From Shewanella maritima (GTDB taxonomy: Bacteria > Pseudomonadota > Gammaproteobacteria > Enterobacterales > Shewanellaceae): a stretch of DNA of 64,000 nt. The position numbers were made by a program, and so were the translations under genes. The stretch covers positions 3,192,001-3,256,000 of the forward strand of contig NZ_CP036200.1 in NCBI RefSeq assembly GCF_004295345.1. Direction: 5' to 3'. The notes below the pieces were generated by a model. The model saw only the letters and a program-made list of their open reading frames with translations. It did not search any database and was not told the origin of the DNA. Positions 1 to 8,731 of this stretch are shown here, piece after piece. Each line of letters starts with the position of its first letter. Positions within the stretch are counted from its first letter, which is position 1.

Positions 1-77
1 GCTTGAAATTCTTTAGTCTTGGGTTGGCAAGCCATAAGTGTGAGTGCACAACAAATAAGCAAAAGAATGCGTGGCAT
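1..77 (-). CDS. 5' end of a lipoprotein gene (partial)
   Basis: The reverse strand holds the first 25 codons of a gene that runs off the window edge. It begins MPRILLLICCALTLMACQ, a short charged start, a hydrophobic stretch and a lipobox (LMAC) with the lipidated Cys at residue 17. A GAGGAG ribosome binding site lies seven bases before the ATG. It is divergent from the FKBP gene. The mature protein is outside the window, so no function can be given. Confidence is fairly high that this is a real lipoprotein start. Confidence 0.65.
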   Translation of the reverse strand, partial: MPRILLLICCALTLMACQPKTKEFQ

Positions 78-300
78 GAACTTGCTCCTCAAGTTGGTGT
101 CTTATAGCTATCTTGTTGGAAATAGTTATTAAATCAAACTGCTTGTTGTTTAGGACCCTTACCTTAGCAAATATTAATGATTGCGTATTGGTATAAGCCT
201 GATAGTTAGTATAAAGTGGCTGATTAACATTTCACTTAAATAGCTCATTTATTTGAGGTATGAACAAATAGTAACCCTATTAATTGCTGAGGAAGCTTTA

Positions 301-1056
301 ATGAAACCTTTTTATAAACTATCGCTAGTAGCATTGGCCGTTGTTGGTTTAAGTGCGTGTAACCAAGAGCAAGCGGCTAAGCCTGTTGAAGCTAAACTAG
401 AGTTAACAACAGAAGCTCAAAAAGAAGCTTACAGCGTAGGTGGCTCAATTGGTAAGTACATTTCTGGTCATATCAAAGAGCAAGAAGAGCTTGGTATGCC
501 TATTGATCGCAAGCTGATTGTTAAAGGTTTTGAGCACGGTTTGAACGACGAAATGAAGCTGACCGAAGAAGAAATGCAAACTGTGTTACAAGCGCTTGAT
601 CAAAAGCTAAACGAAAAGCGTCAAGCTAAAGCACAAGAGCTAGCTGCAAAAACTGTTGAAGAAAGCCAAAAGTACCTTGAAGAAAACAAGGCTAAAGAAG
701 GCGTAACAGTGACTGAATCTGGCCTTCAATACGAAGTGTTAGTAGCTGGTGAAGGTGATAAGCCGAACGCAGAAGATACCGTTGAAGTTCACTATCGTGG
801 TACGTTAATTGATGGTACTGAGTTTGATAGCTCATACTCTCGCAACCAGACTGCTAAGTTCCCACTTACTCGTGTCATTCCTGGTTGGACTGAAGGTGTA
901 CAGTTAATGTCACCTGGTGCTAAGTATAAGTTCACTATCCCATCAGAGCTTGCTTATGGTGAGACTGGTAGTGGCTCTATCCCACCAAACTCAACACTTG
1001 TTTTCGAAGTTGAGCTAATCTCTGTTGCTAAGCCTGAAGTACCGGCTGAGCAGTAA
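301..1056 (+). CDS. fkpA: FKBP-type peptidyl-prolyl cis-trans isomerase, lipoprotein (FkpA/Mip-like)
   Basis: A folding catalyst of the cell envelope that isomerises prolyl bonds. The ATG at 301 is preferred over an upstream in-frame start at 253 because it follows a GAGGAA ribosome binding site and gives a clean signal sequence with lipobox LSAC (Cys at about residue 19). Residues 35-125 are the helical FKBP_N dimerisation domain (QKEAYSVGGSIGKYI). Residues 140-245 are the FKBP catalytic domain, with VEVHYRGTLIDGTEFDSS, VIPGWTEGVQLM and the IPPNSTLVFEVEL strand. Length of 251 residues fits FkpA/Mip proteins. It stands alone with its own terminator. The lipobox suggests membrane anchoring, unlike the soluble periplasmic E. 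coli FkpA. Confidence 0.93.
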   Translation: MKPFYKLSLVALAVVGLSACNQEQAAKPVEAKLELTTEAQKEAYSVGGSIGKYISGHIKEQEELGMPIDRKLIVKGFEHGLNDEMKLTEEEMQTVLQALDQKLNEKRQAKAQELAAKTVEESQKYLEENKAKEGVTVTESGLQYEVLVAGEGDKPNAEDTVEVHYRGTLIDGTEFDSSYSRNQTAKFPLTRVIPGWTEGVQLMSPGAKYKFTIPSELAYGETGSGSIPPNSTLVFEVELISVAKPEVPAEQ

Positions 1057-1108
1057 TTAGTAAGAGCTCGATTAGCTTAAATTGAGTCGAGCTTTACTAC
1101 TAAATGAA

Positions 1109-1129
1109 GGGCGCTTAGCGCCCTTTTTT
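1109..1129 (+). terminator. Rho-independent terminator of fkpA
   Basis: GGGCGC-ttagc-GCCC hairpin followed by TTTTTT, 52 bases after the fkpA stop codon. Confidence 0.85.
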
Positions 1130-1270
1130 GATCCCATTGAATAGCAGTAAGTTAACAGTCGAATGACTGACTTTTAGCGCGTGTCGTAGATTTGGATTAC
1201 AATGACAGTATTGGTTAATCACGAGTTCGGTTAACAGCTTTTAATCAAAAACATTAAGCTTGGATATATC

Positions 1271-1642
1271 ATGGAGTATGAGTTTCGTCGTAATCGCTTA
1301 GAAGGGACTGTCTTCGCGGAATTTAGCATGGAGCACGTGGTATTAGGGCGCTGGTTTAGTGAAGAGCTAGGCAGTGACGCGGCTTTAATCAAGCACATTT
1401 TAGCTCAGGTATTATTACTGCAATCAGGCTCGCTTGAGCATTGGCGGCATGTTGGTGGTGATCTCACGATTGATTTAGACCGAGAGCAGGTACGAGTTTT
1501 CGCCAATGTGATGGCTCAAGATGAGGAGCTTGAACTTCAAGAGTCGATGTCACTTTACAACGCTGAGTCTGAATCTTTTTGTGGACTGGAAGATTTTGAA
1601 CAAGTGCTTTTGAGCTGGCAAGCATTTATTGAGCAAGATTAA
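1271..1642 (+). CDS. yacL: UPF0231 family protein (YacL-like)
   Basis: A 123-residue soluble protein that I recognise as UPF0231/YacL from the start MEYEFRRN, the block GRWFSEELG, and the tail LYNAESESFCGLEDFEQVL, which parallels E. coli YacL (MDYEFLRD, YDEESLSLCGVEDFLQVV). No biochemical function is established for the family. It has no signal peptide or membrane segment and is acidic at the C terminus. It is a single-gene unit converging on narP, with a shared terminator between them. The ribosome binding site is weak (about AAGCTTGG), but family alignment supports this ATG. Confidence 0.88.
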   Translation: MEYEFRRNRLEGTVFAEFSMEHVVLGRWFSEELGSDAALIKHILAQVLLLQSGSLEHWRHVGGDLTIDLDREQVRVFANVMAQDEELELQESMSLYNAESESFCGLEDFEQVLLSWQAFIEQD

Positions 1643-1671
1643 TTGCTCCACGCTAGATAACGCAGGAAACA

Positions 1672-1701
1672 AAAAAAACCGCCATGCAAGGCGGTTTTTT
1701 A
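1672..1701. terminator. Bidirectional terminator between yacL and narP
   Basis: AACCGCC-atgcaa-GGCGGTT hairpin with a run of A before and T after, so it can serve both convergent genes. Confidence 0.85.
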
Positions 1702-1756
1702 GTATGAGCTTAGTCAGTGTTCTTAACTAAGAGCCTTAGCCAATGTTGCGCAAACT

Positions 1757-2386
1757 TTAGTGATTCAAGTAACGCACAGCCATTTCAGTACGAGACTTAG
1801 CGTTTGCTTTGCGCAGTAAGTTCTTCACATGAACTTTTACCGTGCCTTCACTGATGTGCAGGTCCTCTGAAATTACGCGGTTACTCTTACCTTCTGCCAG
1901 CTCTTTAAGAATTTGCAGCTCTCTTGGCGTTAAGCTTTCAATCCATTGTTCATCTTCTGACGCGTTTTTCAGCTCGTAAATATACTCTTCAACTGTATCG
2001 CTGACTACGCGATGACCAAGCATGGCTTTCTTAAGTTGCTCAAGTAATAGATCCGGCTCTGTATCTTTAAGTAGGTAACCGTCTGCACCTGCTCGAAGTA
2101 GGCGGATGACATCTTGTTTGGCGTCAGACACAGTCAGGATCACAATTCTTGCTGTTACGCCTTCTTGACGTAGTGCATTTAGGGTATCAAGGCCCGACAT
2201 ACCTTTCATGTTTAGGTCGAGCAGCACAATATCTGGCTCGTTGTCTTGCAACATATTAAGCGCATCTAACCCGCTGCCTGCTTCTCCGAACAAGTTGAAA
2301 TCTTCGTCGGATGAGATAAGTTCACAAATACCTCGGCGAAGTAAAGGGTGGTCATCGACGACCAACACTGAATATGGTTTACCCAT
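1757..2386 (-). CDS. narP: NarP-like nitrate/nitrite response regulator (LuxR-type)
   Basis: A 209-residue response regulator. The N-terminal receiver has the acidic pair D11-D12, the phospho-acceptor D57 in LLDLNMKGMSGLD, the T/S switch in ILTVSD and the lysine in LLKDTEP. The C-terminal LuxR/NarL helix-turn-helix is ESLTPRELQILKELAEG followed by SEGTVKVHVKNLL. It overlaps the sensor gene narQ by 8 bp, implying translational coupling. Together with the divergent nrfA gene this marks it as NarP, the regulator that in Shewanella and enterics controls anaerobic nitrate and nitrite respiration. NarL is a less likely name because these bacteria typically carry only a NarQ-NarP pair. Confidence 0.9.
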   Translation of the reverse strand: MGKPYSVLVVDDHPLLRRGICELISSDEDFNLFGEAGSGLDALNMLQDNEPDIVLLDLNMKGMSGLDTLNALRQEGVTARIVILTVSDAKQDVIRLLRAGADGYLLKDTEPDLLLEQLKKAMLGHRVVSDTVEEYIYELKNASEDEQWIESLTPRELQILKELAEGKSNRVISEDLHISEGTVKVHVKNLLRKANAKSRTEMAVRYLNH

Positions 2387-4094
2387 TTAGTGGCTCCTGC
2401 TGCGGTGGAAAACTAAGATTCACGGTTGTACCTCCTTCCATATTACTATGAAAGTTGACCTTACCGTTAAGTTTGTTTGCTCTTTCATGCATGATCCCGA
2501 TGCCAAAGTGCTGATCTCGCTCTTTAATATGCTCGATGCCTTTACCGTTATCACAGATAGAAATGTTTGGATTGCCTTTGTCATCTACATGACAACGAAT
2601 GACGATTTCACTCGCGTTGGCGTGCTTTATTGCATTAAGCGTGGCTTCACGAGTGATCTGCAAGATATGAATGTGCTGTTTAGCTTGCATCAAATGTGGC
2701 GGCAATTTGTAATCCAGCTCGATGCCTGCCTTGGTTTGACTCTTTAGTTGTTCGAGCATGACCTCAATACCGTGTTTAAGATCGGGTTCTTTAATGGTGA
2801 GCCTGAATGTTGATAACAGCTCTCGTAATTGGCTGTATGCCGTGCTTACGCCAGAGTTAATTTCGTTAATTTGCTTTTCAACCTCTTCGTTCATGCCGTG
2901 GCGCTTTAACGATTTTGTCAGCAAGTTAACCTGAATTTTCAAGAATGACAGCAGTTGTCCTAATGAGTCATGCAGTTCTCGTGCAATCACTGCGCGCTCT
3001 TCCATTAACGCCAACTGCTGACGTTCCTCGGTGGCATTGTGAATGGTAATGGAGCGGGTGAGCATCAAGGCGAAGTTTTCAAATAACTGATGGTTTGGGC
3101 GCTTATCTGAGATCACTTCAAGTTGACCAAGCTGTCTCTGGTCAATCATTAGCGGGAAAGCCACAGATTTATAGTTGTTATCTTCTGGCCAGCCGCCTTG
3201 CGCTTCAATGACATCGCTGGTCTCGTCAGTGTGTTCAATCACAATGCGTAAGTGTGAGATGCGCTCAAACCGTTTTAATTGGTCAAGTGACTCTTTTAGC
3301 GTCTTGTACTCAAGTTGATCGGCGTGCAGGTTGACTAAGCTGTCATACAAGAAATTGAGCTCGTTGTTGGTACGAGTTAGCGCTAAGGTTTTTTCATTGA
3401 CCTGACCTTCAAGATCTCGGTATAGAGTCGATAGTTCTGTGGTGATTTTTTTCAGTGCGCGGCTTAACGCCGTAAGCTCAATGTATTCCGTTTTAGGCAT
3501 ATCAACATCAAATACACCTTTAGAGATGGTTTCAGCGCTGTTCATTAAATGCTTTAGTGGCTTTACAACTTTTTTTCGCGTGTATGAAACTGCAAAGATT
3601 GCAATTAATAGCATTAATATCAAACCACTAACTTGACTGATGACCAGCCAGCGCAGTTTGAGTGCGGCAAACTGCTCCATCTTTAATACCAAAGTATCAA
3701 TTGTGTCGACAAAGTCTTTTAAGCTGTCACGGTAACTGGTTAAATCTTTTGTCTCGATGAATTTTCTCATGCTTTGCCAGCGCTCGATTACCAGCAAATA
3801 TTGGTCAGATAACTGTTCTGGTGAATACCAGTTAAGTGAGCGCTGCAGTGCTTCAGAATGCAGAGTTTGTTCAAAAAAGATAATTTTTTCAGGGGTTGTT
3901 TCAGGTTTGTTTTGAGCAGCAAGCATGAGTCGATAGCTCTGCATCCGCAATGAGCCTGAGGCGTTAATGGCTTTTGCATCACCAATGCTAATCGACAAAT
4001 TTAAGATGGCATAAAGCGCCAAACTTGAAGAAAGCAAAATGAATACTAACATTAACCCTAAAATAGTTGAGGTGAGACTGCCGCGTTTAATCAT
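2379..4094 (-). CDS. narQ: NarQ nitrate/nitrite sensor histidine kinase
   Basis: A 571-residue inner-membrane sensor kinase. Transmembrane helix 1 (about 8-30) is followed by the periplasmic nitrate-binding P-box with R50 (DAKAINASGSLRMQSYRL), transmembrane helix 2 (about 150-170), a HAMP linker, a GAF-like central region and the transmitter. The transmitter is of the HisKA_3 type with H375 in ARELHDSLGQ, followed by an HATPase domain with ICDNGKGI and GIGIMHERA. It phosphorylates NarP, encoded immediately downstream with an 8-bp overlap. The gene pair is divergent from nrfA across a 270-bp regulatory region. Full length, no missing key residues. Confidence 0.93.
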   Translation of the reverse strand: MIKRGSLTSTILGLMLVFILLSSSLALYAILNLSISIGDAKAINASGSLRMQSYRLMLAAQNKPETTPEKIIFFEQTLHSEALQRSLNWYSPEQLSDQYLLVIERWQSMRKFIETKDLTSYRDSLKDFVDTIDTLVLKMEQFAALKLRWLVISQVSGLILMLLIAIFAVSYTRKKVVKPLKHLMNSAETISKGVFDVDMPKTEYIELTALSRALKKITTELSTLYRDLEGQVNEKTLALTRTNNELNFLYDSLVNLHADQLEYKTLKESLDQLKRFERISHLRIVIEHTDETSDVIEAQGGWPEDNNYKSVAFPLMIDQRQLGQLEVISDKRPNHQLFENFALMLTRSITIHNATEERQQLALMEERAVIARELHDSLGQLLSFLKIQVNLLTKSLKRHGMNEEVEKQINEINSGVSTAYSQLRELLSTFRLTIKEPDLKHGIEVMLEQLKSQTKAGIELDYKLPPHLMQAKQHIHILQITREATLNAIKHANASEIVIRCHVDDKGNPNISICDNGKGIEHIKERDQHFGIGIMHERANKLNGKVNFHSNMEGGTTVNLSFPPQQEPLNG

Positions 4095-4212
4095 GAACTG
4101 CCTTTATTAACAAATTTAACGCCTCGAGTTTACTTAAATTTGCCCCAAAAATAGAGTAGTTTATGCGGTAACTTACATTAGCATTCGCTTGTGAATGTTA
4201 AAGGATTTGTCA

Positions 4213-4234
4213 AAATGTGATTTACAACACGTTT
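4213..4234 (+). promoter_or_regulatory. CRP-like binding site upstream of nrfA
   Basis: AAATGTGA-tttaca-ACACGTTT matches the CRP consensus TGTGA-N6-TCACA well in the left half and in three of five bases on the right. CRP is the main activator of anaerobic respiration genes in Shewanella, so the match is plausible; it lies about 90 bp upstream of the likely transcription start. Confidence 0.55.
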
Positions 4235-4239
4235 ACATT

Positions 4240-4253
4240 TTGATCTGGCGCAA
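4240..4253 (+). promoter_or_regulatory. FNR/EtrA-like site upstream of nrfA
   Basis: TTGAT-ctgg-CGCAA fits TTGAT-N4-ATCAA at 8 of 10 positions. It is inferred only from consensus; the right half-site is imperfect. Confidence 0.4.
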
Positions 4254-4264
4254 GTTTCGCCTGC

Positions 4265-4306
4265 TATACCCCTTAGGGTATATAAAAATCTTAGAAAAAC
4301 TATAAT
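4265..4306 (+). promoter_or_regulatory. nrfA core promoter with a 7-bp-arm palindrome
   Basis: A perfect inverted repeat TATACCC-ctta-GGGTATA (4265-4282) is followed by a TATAAT -10 box at 4301-4306. With a start near 4313 the palindrome is centred at about -40, the place where an activator often replaces a -35 box. The arms contain TACCC, reminiscent of NarL/NarP heptamers (TACYYMT), but the spacing is shorter than the usual 7-2-7 layout, so the bound factor is uncertain. Confidence 0.5.
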
Positions 4307-4364
4307 TTTGACAGTGTATGGACGTGCTATTAGTTATAAAAATATGTAACACGGAGAAACGGTG

Positions 4365-5768
4365 ATGATGAAGATGAACGCAAAAAAAGCTGCTTTAAGT
4401 GCAGTGATTGCTGCAGCACTTATGGCTTCAGGCGCTTATGCAAGCGACAAGACTGAGCCAAGAAGTGAAGTATATAAGAAGAAGTATTCGGCACAATTTG
4501 AATCTTGGCACGCTACTGGCGAAAGCGAAGAAATTGTCGATATGCTTGAAGAAGTACCAGAGCTAGTCGTTTTATGGGCTGGTTATGGTTTCGCTAAAGA
4601 CTACAATGCGCCACGTGGTCACATGTATGCGGTAGCAGATGTCCGCAATACATTACGTACTGGTGCACCAAAAGATGCTACAGACGGCCCAATGCCAATG
4701 GCATGTTGGAGCTGTAAGAGCCCTGACGTACCTCGCGTAATCGAAGAGCAAGGTGAAGATGGCTACTTCTCTGGTAAGTGGGCTAAAGGCGGCGCTGAGA
4801 TTGTAAACACTATCGGTTGTGCTGACTGTCACGTTAAAGGTTCACCAAAACTACGCATTTCGCGTCCTTTTGCTGAGCGTGCATTAGAAACTATCGGCAC
4901 TCCATTTGATAAAGCTTCTCGTAAAGACAAGCAATCAATGGTTTGTGCTCAGTGTCACGTAGAGTACTACTTCGAGAAGACTGCAGATAAGAAAGGTTTT
5001 GTTAAGTTCCCTTGGGATATGGGTACCACTGTTGAGCAGATGGAAGCCTACTATGACGCAATGGACTTCACTGACTGGACTCATGCAGTTTCTAAAACGC
5101 CAATGCTTAAAGCACAGCACCCTGGTTATGAAACTTGGAAGCTAGGTGTACACGGTAAGAACAACGTAACTTGTACTGACTGTCACATGCCACGTGTTGC
5201 AAAAGCAAACGGTAAAGGTAAGTTCACTGACCATAAAGTGGGTAACCCATTCGACCGCTTCGAAGAGACTTGTGCATCTTGTCACACTCAAAGCAAAGAG
5301 TTCATGGTTAACCTGACTGAAGAGCGCAAGCACAAAGTTGCTGAGCTTAAAGCAAGCGCTGAAAAGCAACTTGTTCACGCTCACTTCGAAGCTAAAGCTG
5401 CTTGGGATGCTGGTGCAACTGAGAAAGAAATGAAGCCAATCCTTATGGATATCCGTCACGCTCAATGGCGTTGGGATTATGCAACAGCTTCTCACGGTGT
5501 TGCAGCTCACGCAGCTGACGAAGCGCTGCGCATCTTAGGCACAGCAGTAGATAAGGCGGCTAACGCTCGTCTACAATTAGCTCAGCTATTTGCTGTTAAA
5601 GGTGTTAAGCAACCAGTTGCATTACCTGATATCTCTACCAAAGCGAAAGCACAAGCTGCACTTGGTATGGACATGAAGAAGATGAATGCTGAAAAAGAAG
5701 CGTTCAAGAAGAACATGTTACCTAAGTGGGATGCGGAAGCTAAAAAACGCGAAGCAACTTACAAGTAA
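4365..5768 (+). CDS. nrfA: Cytochrome c552 nitrite reductase NrfA (ammonia-forming)
   Basis: A periplasmic pentahaem enzyme that reduces nitrite to ammonium with six electrons. A signal peptide ends near AGAYA-S. The catalytic haem site is the unusual CWSCK at about residue 114 (Lys as axial ligand). Four CxxCH sites follow at about 152 (CADCH), 194 (CAQCH), 270 (CTDCH) and 303 (CASCH). The C-terminal half carries the helical dimer region ([15 protein letters not shown]). The ATG at 4365 is chosen because the MMK start matches known Shewanella NrfA and GGAG lies eight bases upstream; a GTG at 4362 is also possible. No nrfBCD follows, as in Shewanella, where the quinol dehydrogenase CymA supplies electrons (family knowledge). 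Confidence 0.96.
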   Translation: MMKMNAKKAALSAVIAAALMASGAYASDKTEPRSEVYKKKYSAQFESWHATGESEEIVDMLEEVPELVVLWAGYGFAKDYNAPRGHMYAVADVRNTLRTGAPKDATDGPMPMACWSCKSPDVPRVIEEQGEDGYFSGKWAKGGAEIVNTIGCADCHVKGSPKLRISRPFAERALETIGTPFDKASRKDKQSMVCAQCHVEYYFEKTADKKGFVKFPWDMGTTVEQMEAYYDAMDFTDWTHAVSKTPMLKAQHPGYETWKLGVHGKNNVTCTDCHMPRVAKANGKGKFTDHKVGNPFDRFEETCASCHTQSKEFMVNLTEERKHKVAELKASAEKQLVHAHFEAKAAWDAGATEKEMKPILMDIRHAQWRWDYATASHGVAAHAADEALRILGTAVDKAANARLQLAQLFAVKGVKQPVALPDISTKAKAQAALGMDMKKMNAEKEAFKKNMLPKWDAEAKKREATYK

Positions 5769-5805
5769 TCACAGCTTTAAATTTTAAAGTTTTTTGATTA
5801 CCAAG

Positions 5806-5829
5806 AGGCCCTCATCATGAGGGCCTTTT
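5806..5829 (+). terminator. Terminator of nrfA
   Basis: AGGCCCTCA-tca-TGAGGGCCT perfect hairpin followed by a T run. Confidence 0.9.
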
Positions 5830-6150
5830 TATTGGGTGTCATTTAATGTTAACCAATACATGTATTTGAACACTCTTACCGTTTAACTCTTAGTTGTTAA
5901 CATAGCTTGTAACTGTGCTAAACATGTTGAGAGTAGAGTTGTTCGCTCGCGGCTATTCCAGCTTTGTTCTTGGCGCTTTTTCTGCGAAACCTCTGAAATC
6001 TGATTTATCTTGATCGGTATAAGACAGCCTTTTGGAAGCCAGCCCTACTTTTTAGTACTTCCTCTTAATACACCCTTAATTTTTAGCCCCAAACTCATGG
6101 TTTAATCGAGTGTAGTCAGTCCTAAATCCGACTGCTCACTACCTACACTG
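5830..6150. other. Intergenic region before the glnK regulatory sites
   Basis: About 320 bp with no open frame of note on either strand and no recognisable RNA gene. It precedes the NtrC-like sites described next. Confidence 0.5.
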
Positions 6151-6167
6151 TGCACATAGTCAGTGCA
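6151..6167 (+). promoter_or_regulatory. NtrC-like site 1 (distal)
   Basis: TGCAC-atagtca-GTGCA is an inverted repeat with the exact half-sites and 17-bp span of the NtrC consensus TGCAC-N7-GTGCA. It is centred roughly 180 bp upstream of the likely glnK transcription start. Confidence 0.6.
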
Positions 6168-6231
6168 GATGTTCCCAATGAGCCGTTTTCTTCTCGATTT
6201 GCACCAAAAAATCACATTTGTTGAAAATTTA

Positions 6232-6248
6232 TGCACTCAATTGGTGCT
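6232..6248 (+). promoter_or_regulatory. NtrC-like site 2 (proximal)
   Basis: TGCACTC-aat-TGGTGCT fits TGCACYA-N3-TGGTGCA at 12 of 14 defined positions. It is centred 81 bp after site 1, a distance suitable for two NtrC dimers on an enhancer of a nitrogen-regulated promoter. Confidence 0.6.
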
Positions 6249-6310
6249 GCAGTTTTGTTCTAAATCAGTGCGAATTATTAAAATTGTATATTTATTATTG
6301 ATTTACATAA

Positions 6311-6327
6311 TTGGTCTAATGATTGAA
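6311..6327 (+). promoter_or_regulatory. Possible sigma-54 promoter of glnK-amtB
   Basis: TTGGTCTAATGATTGAA keeps the -24 GG and most of the -12 TTGC box (TTGA here), with correct spacing. The -12 GC is changed to GA, so the match is imperfect. The NtrC-like sites about 95 and 180 bp upstream support it. Confidence 0.4.
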
Positions 6328-6386
6328 TAGTTGACTCCAAGTGTGAATATAAATTTAAAACAACAATTTTAATTTTGGAGGTCGGG

Positions 6387-6725
6387 ATGAAACTCGTCAG
6401 CGCAATCATCAAGCCATTTAAACTCGATGATGTCCGTGAAGCCATTGCAGGCATGGGTATTGAGGGTATGACAGTGACTGAAGTAAAAGGCTTCGGTCGT
6501 CAAAAAGGGCACACAGAGCTTTATCGTGGTGCTGAATATCAGGTCGACTTTTTGCCAAAAGTAAAATTAGAAATTGCGACTAAGGCTGAAAACCTAGATG
6601 TCTTGGTTGAAGCTATCACGTCGGCTGCACATACAGGCAAGATTGGTGACGGCAAGATTTTTGTGACTGATTTAGAACAAGCTATCCGTATTCGTACGGG
6701 TGAGCACGATAACGAAGCGCTTTAA
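6387..6725 (+). CDS. glnK: Nitrogen regulatory protein P-II (GlnK)
   Basis: A 112-residue PII signalling protein that senses 2-oxoglutarate and ATP/ADP and blocks the ammonium channel AmtB when nitrogen is ample. The start MKLVSAIIKPFKLDDV is canonical; GGAGGT at 6377 decides the ATG at 6387. The T-loop has the uridylylation site Tyr51 in ELYRGAEYQVDFLPK, and the ATP-binding motif GKIGDGKIF is intact. The gene is 10 bp upstream of amtB, the classic glnK-amtB pair, which favours GlnK over GlnB. NtrC-like sites upstream suggest expression under nitrogen limitation. Confidence 0.95.
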   Translation: MKLVSAIIKPFKLDDVREAIAGMGIEGMTVTEVKGFGRQKGHTELYRGAEYQVDFLPKVKLEIATKAENLDVLVEAITSAAHTGKIGDGKIFVTDLEQAIRIRTGEHDNEAL

Positions 6726-6735
6726 GGGGGAAGCA

Positions 6736-7986
6736 ATGGAAGAACTAACAAAATTAGGCCTAACCGTAACTGAGTTACGATTCGCCCTTGATACGTTTTA
6801 TTTCTTAATTTCTGGTGCACTAGTGATGTGGATGGCGGCAGGTTTCGCCATGCTAGAAGCGGGTCTGGTTCGCTCTAAAAACACCACTGAAATCTTAACT
6901 AAGAACGTTTGTCTTTATTCAATCGCTTGTATTATGTATCTCATTCTAGGTTACAACATTATGTATGTTGATAATGCTGAAGGCGGTATTTTACCAAGCT
7001 TTGGCTCATTAATTGGTACGCAAGCTGAAGGCGCTGATCATGCTCTTGAGTCTGACTTCTTCTTCCAGGTGGTATTTGTTGCAACCGCAATGTCTATTGT
7101 ATCTGGTGCAGTTGCAGAGCGTATGAAGCTTTGGGCTTTCTTAGCATTTGCAGTAGTACTGACTGGTGTTATTTATCCAATTGAAGGTTACTGGACTTGG
7201 GGCGGTGGTTTTGTTGCTGAGGCTGGTTTTGTTGACTTTGCAGGCTCTGGTATCGTGCACATGGCGGGCGCGGCAGCTGCAATCTCAGGCGTACTGCTGT
7301 TAGGTGCTCGTAAAGGTAAGTACGGCCCAAATGGTCAGGTTAACCCAATTCCAGGCTCAAACCTGCCAATGGCAACCTTAGGTATGTTTATTCTATGGAT
7401 GGGTTGGTTTGGCTTTAATGGTGGTTCTCAGTTGTTGGTTTCTGACGCTGAAAACGCAAGTGCAGTGGCTAAAATCTTTGTTAACACCAACTCTGCAGCA
7501 GCCTTTGGTGCGGTAGCAGCGCTGATTGTATGTAAAGTAGTTTGGGGTAAAGCAGACCTAACTATGATTCTAAACGGTGCGCTAGCAGGTCTTGTTGCTA
7601 TTACTGCAGACCCACTATCTCCATCTTTAGCAATGGCTGGCGTGATTGGTGTGGTTGCTGGCGGTCTGGTTGTATTCTCAATCATTGGTTTTGATCGCAT
7701 TAAGATTGATGACCCAGTGGGTGCGATTTCTGTTCACGGTGTAGCTGGTTTCCTAGGTTTAATGCTTGTACCTCTATCAAACGCTGATGCAAGCTTTGGC
7801 AGTCAGTTGTTTGGTGCAGCCGTTATCTTTGGCTGGGTGTTCGCTGCTTCAACGGTAGTTTGGTTAGTGCTAAAAGTGACCATGGGTATCCGTGTTACTG
7901 AAGAAGAAGAGTACACAGGTATGGATGCATCAGATTGTGGTATTGATGCGTACCCTGAGTTTGTAAGCATTAAAGGTGCGAGTTAG
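6736..7986 (+). CDS. amtB: Ammonium transporter AmtB
   Basis: A 416-residue inner-membrane ammonium channel with about eleven hydrophobic segments. The pore twin histidines are at about residue 175 (SGIVHMAGA) and 334 (ISVHGVAGF), and the ammonium-site aromatic motif WTWGGG and the block GWFGFNGGS are present. The ATG at 6736 follows AAGGGGGAAG; an earlier in-frame start would overlap glnK and lacks support. There is no obvious cleavable signal peptide, or only a weak one, unlike E. coli AmtB. Co-transcribed with glnK. Confidence 0.95.
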   Translation: MEELTKLGLTVTELRFALDTFYFLISGALVMWMAAGFAMLEAGLVRSKNTTEILTKNVCLYSIACIMYLILGYNIMYVDNAEGGILPSFGSLIGTQAEGADHALESDFFFQVVFVATAMSIVSGAVAERMKLWAFLAFAVVLTGVIYPIEGYWTWGGGFVAEAGFVDFAGSGIVHMAGAAAAISGVLLLGARKGKYGPNGQVNPIPGSNLPMATLGMFILWMGWFGFNGGSQLLVSDAENASAVAKIFVNTNSAAAFGAVAALIVCKVVWGKADLTMILNGALAGLVAITADPLSPSLAMAGVIGVVAGGLVVFSIIGFDRIKIDDPVGAISVHGVAGFLGLMLVPLSNADASFGSQLFGAAVIFGWVFAASTVVWLVLKVTMGIRVTEEEEYTGMDASDCGIDAYPEFVSIKGAS

Positions 7987-8014
7987 GCTAACGCTTCAAA
8001 CTTAAATGATAGAA

Positions 8015-8041
8015 AACAGGGCTATTGATAGCCCTGTTTTT
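8015..8041 (+). terminator. Terminator of glnK-amtB
   Basis: AACAGGGCTA-ttga-TAGCCCTGTT hairpin followed by TTT. Confidence 0.88.
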
Positions 8042-8271
8042 GTTTTCAACCCCTAATCCATCTACTTCAATAGGTGGTTATCACCGAGTCGCCTTTAACT
8101 GTAATTTTTAGTGTTCTTCAGAAGGTGGATTCTTCACTTGGATGATTTTTAGGGCGTTATCCACCAAACTGAGCTTTGGCTCACCACGCGCTACAAACCT
8201 GAAGGCGGTTATATTTACCCTATACTTGTGCTAACTTTTAATCACTAGGATGGTTTAAAGGAGGATATGGG

Positions 8272-8616
8272 ATGCTATGTAAGCACTTTGCTCTGCTGGC
8301 TGGCCTCGCGTTAGCGGTAATGACCTTGAGCATGAGCAAGGCTTATGCTGGCCAGGTGGTTGTGCGTAAATCCTCAGAGCCATTTGATGCTTTCGCTATT
8401 CGCGACCATGTTCGTGAGTTACATCAATGGAAAGAATCTATCCGCTTTCAAGAGCAAATCAAGGTAATTCAATCATTACCAGTGGGTTGCATTACCGTGG
8501 TTACCCCTTATCGTTACTATCATTGTGGGCTTAACTTTTATCGGCCTTATGAATACAAAGGTATAACTCACTTTGTACAAGTCGACCCCCCAGTTCAAGC
8601 AGGGCCACAACGTTAA
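8272..8616 (+). CDS. Small secreted protein of unknown function
   Basis: A 114-residue protein with a clear signal peptide (hydrophobic LLAGLALAVMTLSM, cleavage probably after AYA). The mature part is about 87 residues with two cysteines close together (PVGCITVV, YYHCGLNF) that could form a disulfide, and several aromatic residues near the C terminus. GGAGG seven bases before the ATG supports the start. I recognise no family. It stands between amtB and a TPR lipoprotein gene, with no operon evidence for either side. Confidence 0.7.
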   Translation: MLCKHFALLAGLALAVMTLSMSKAYAGQVVVRKSSEPFDAFAIRDHVRELHQWKESIRFQEQIKVIQSLPVGCITVVTPYRYYHCGLNFYRPYEYKGITHFVQVDPPVQAGPQR

Positions 8617-8731
8617 AATTGGCATTTAATCTTCTGTAACAAAGTTGGTGTTACTGCGCTGCTCGTAACCTTTGGCGATAAATCGGATTGTTGACTAGGC
8701 TTAAGTCAGGCTTTCTCACAAGGGAGGCAGT

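Noticed and set aside
8050..8250. Possible short reading frame or gene remnant between amtB and the secreted-protein gene (minus strand)
   Set aside because: About 38 codons of plausible protein sequence but without a start codon or ribosome binding site; could be a chance frame. Nothing else supports a gene.
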